Source: CALOAD01 sp942491415
GTDB taxonomy: Bacteria; Cyanobacteriota; Vampirovibrionia; Gastranaerophilales; CALOAD01
Reading direction: 5' to 3'
NCBI GenBank assembly: GCA_942491415.1
Contig: CALOAD010000008.1
Location: forward strand, 62,001-126,000
Length of the DNA: 64,000 nucleotides
A model generated the notes under the pieces. It saw only the letters and a list, made by a program, of their open reading frames with translations. It ran no database searches and was not told the DNA's origin. The position numbers and the translations under genes were made by a program. Shown one piece after another: positions 63,792 to 64,000 of the stretch. Every line of letters starts with the position of its first letter. Position 1 is the first letter of the stretch.

Positions 63792-64000
63792 CTACTGAAC
63801 GTCGTAATCAGTTTGTTCACTAACAGCTTGGATCACTTTATTAAATTCGTCTTCATTTTCAATGGATTCAAAAGTGAATTTCTCGTCTTCCTTTAAGATT
63901 TTCATGACGATGACTTCTTGCTCTTCCTCTTCACCTTCTTTTTCTTCAGAATCTTCATTTTCTTCCATATAAATTAGTAATCCGTAGTCTTGTTCGTCAA
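63792..64000 (-). CDS. DUF1292-family protein (start beyond window)
   Basis: 69 codons visible, ending VSEQTDYDVQ at 63792. A run of Glu/Asp (EENEDSEEKEGEEEEQEVIV) precedes MKILKEDEKFTFESIENEDE and FNKVIQAV, a pattern matching DUF1292 (YrzB-like) proteins. Those are small, acidic and of unknown function. The N-terminus lies outside the window. Confidence 0.7.
   Translation of the reverse strand, partial: DEQDYGLLIYMEENEDSEEKEGEEEEQEVIVMKILKEDEKFTFESIENEDEFNKVIQAVSEQTDYDVQ

Overview
The window looks like chromosomal DNA of a low-GC, Gram-negative-type bacterium, most likely a gut member of the Vampirovibrionia/Melainabacteria (Gastranaerophilales), the non-photosynthetic sisters of Cyanobacteria. 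This is inference. It rests on the AT-rich sequence, an AsmA/TamB-like envelope protein beside dgt-dnaG-rpoD, a prepilin carrying a 'DVNGLKAPNKFGKDIF' segment, a small secreted-type ORF with an N-terminal 'VNFSG' motif, a short group-1 sigma factor, CdaA, and the futalosine enzyme MqnC.

Layout. 1-14.9 kb: trmFO (cut by the window edge), tRNA-Leu(UAG), polyprenyl synthase, signal peptidase I, an EF-hand/prepilin pair, an AsmA-like protein, rpoD-dnaG-dgt, a GAF/HD-GYP-like protein with degenerate catalytic motifs, and a metallophosphoesterase. 15.0-26.5 kb: an 11.5-kb tandem array of four modules. Each module has a membrane-anchored nuclease (TM, SNase, Cys/His segment, PLD) on + and a convergent PP-loop/PAPS-reductase-like gene on -. 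Promoters and N-terminal halves are nearly identical between modules, while the converging C-terminal halves differ. This is the main candidate for an undescribed system. 26.7-34.6 kb: TPR protein, MBL-fold enzyme, dicarboxylate/glutamate symporter, NurA-like protein, prmC, clpP and a frameshifted mtaB. 34.7-37.6 kb: a decaying nitrosative-stress-type locus with hcp and rrf2 pseudogenes around an intact Fe-S protein. 37.7-42.4 kb: DEAD-box helicase and a Ca-type P-ATPase. 43-50.6 kb: all three AmmeMemoRadiSam components (AMMECR1, MEMO1-like, radical SAM), interspersed with an FAD oxidoreductase, a PadR regulator, CtpA and an M20 peptidase. 50.7-53.8 kb: two small paralogous proteins, mnmA, a non-coding element with 21-bp inverted ends, and a coiled-coil protein. 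54-64 kb: CcdA/thioredoxin pair, M50 protease, cdaA, lysA, mqnC, a B12-type radical SAM protein, a phosphodiester glycosidase, a CoA-activase-like protein and a partial DUF1292 gene.

Two C-rich minus-strand RNA candidates (near 31.2 and 42.9 kb) share one design: hairpin, unpaired CCCCAA..CTCCTCCC..AAG, terminator hairpin. They resemble cyanobacterial Yfr1 in layout and could pair with Shine-Dalgarno sequences. Several genes carry single-base homopolymer shifts (second nuclease, mtaB) or heavier decay (hcp, rrf2). The single-base cases could be real mutations, phase variation or assembly errors, and sequence alone does not decide.

Several small genes of 36-57 codons were found by reading the gaps directly. 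Start codons were moved downstream of the longest ORF wherever a clear Shine-Dalgarno sequence supports a later start.
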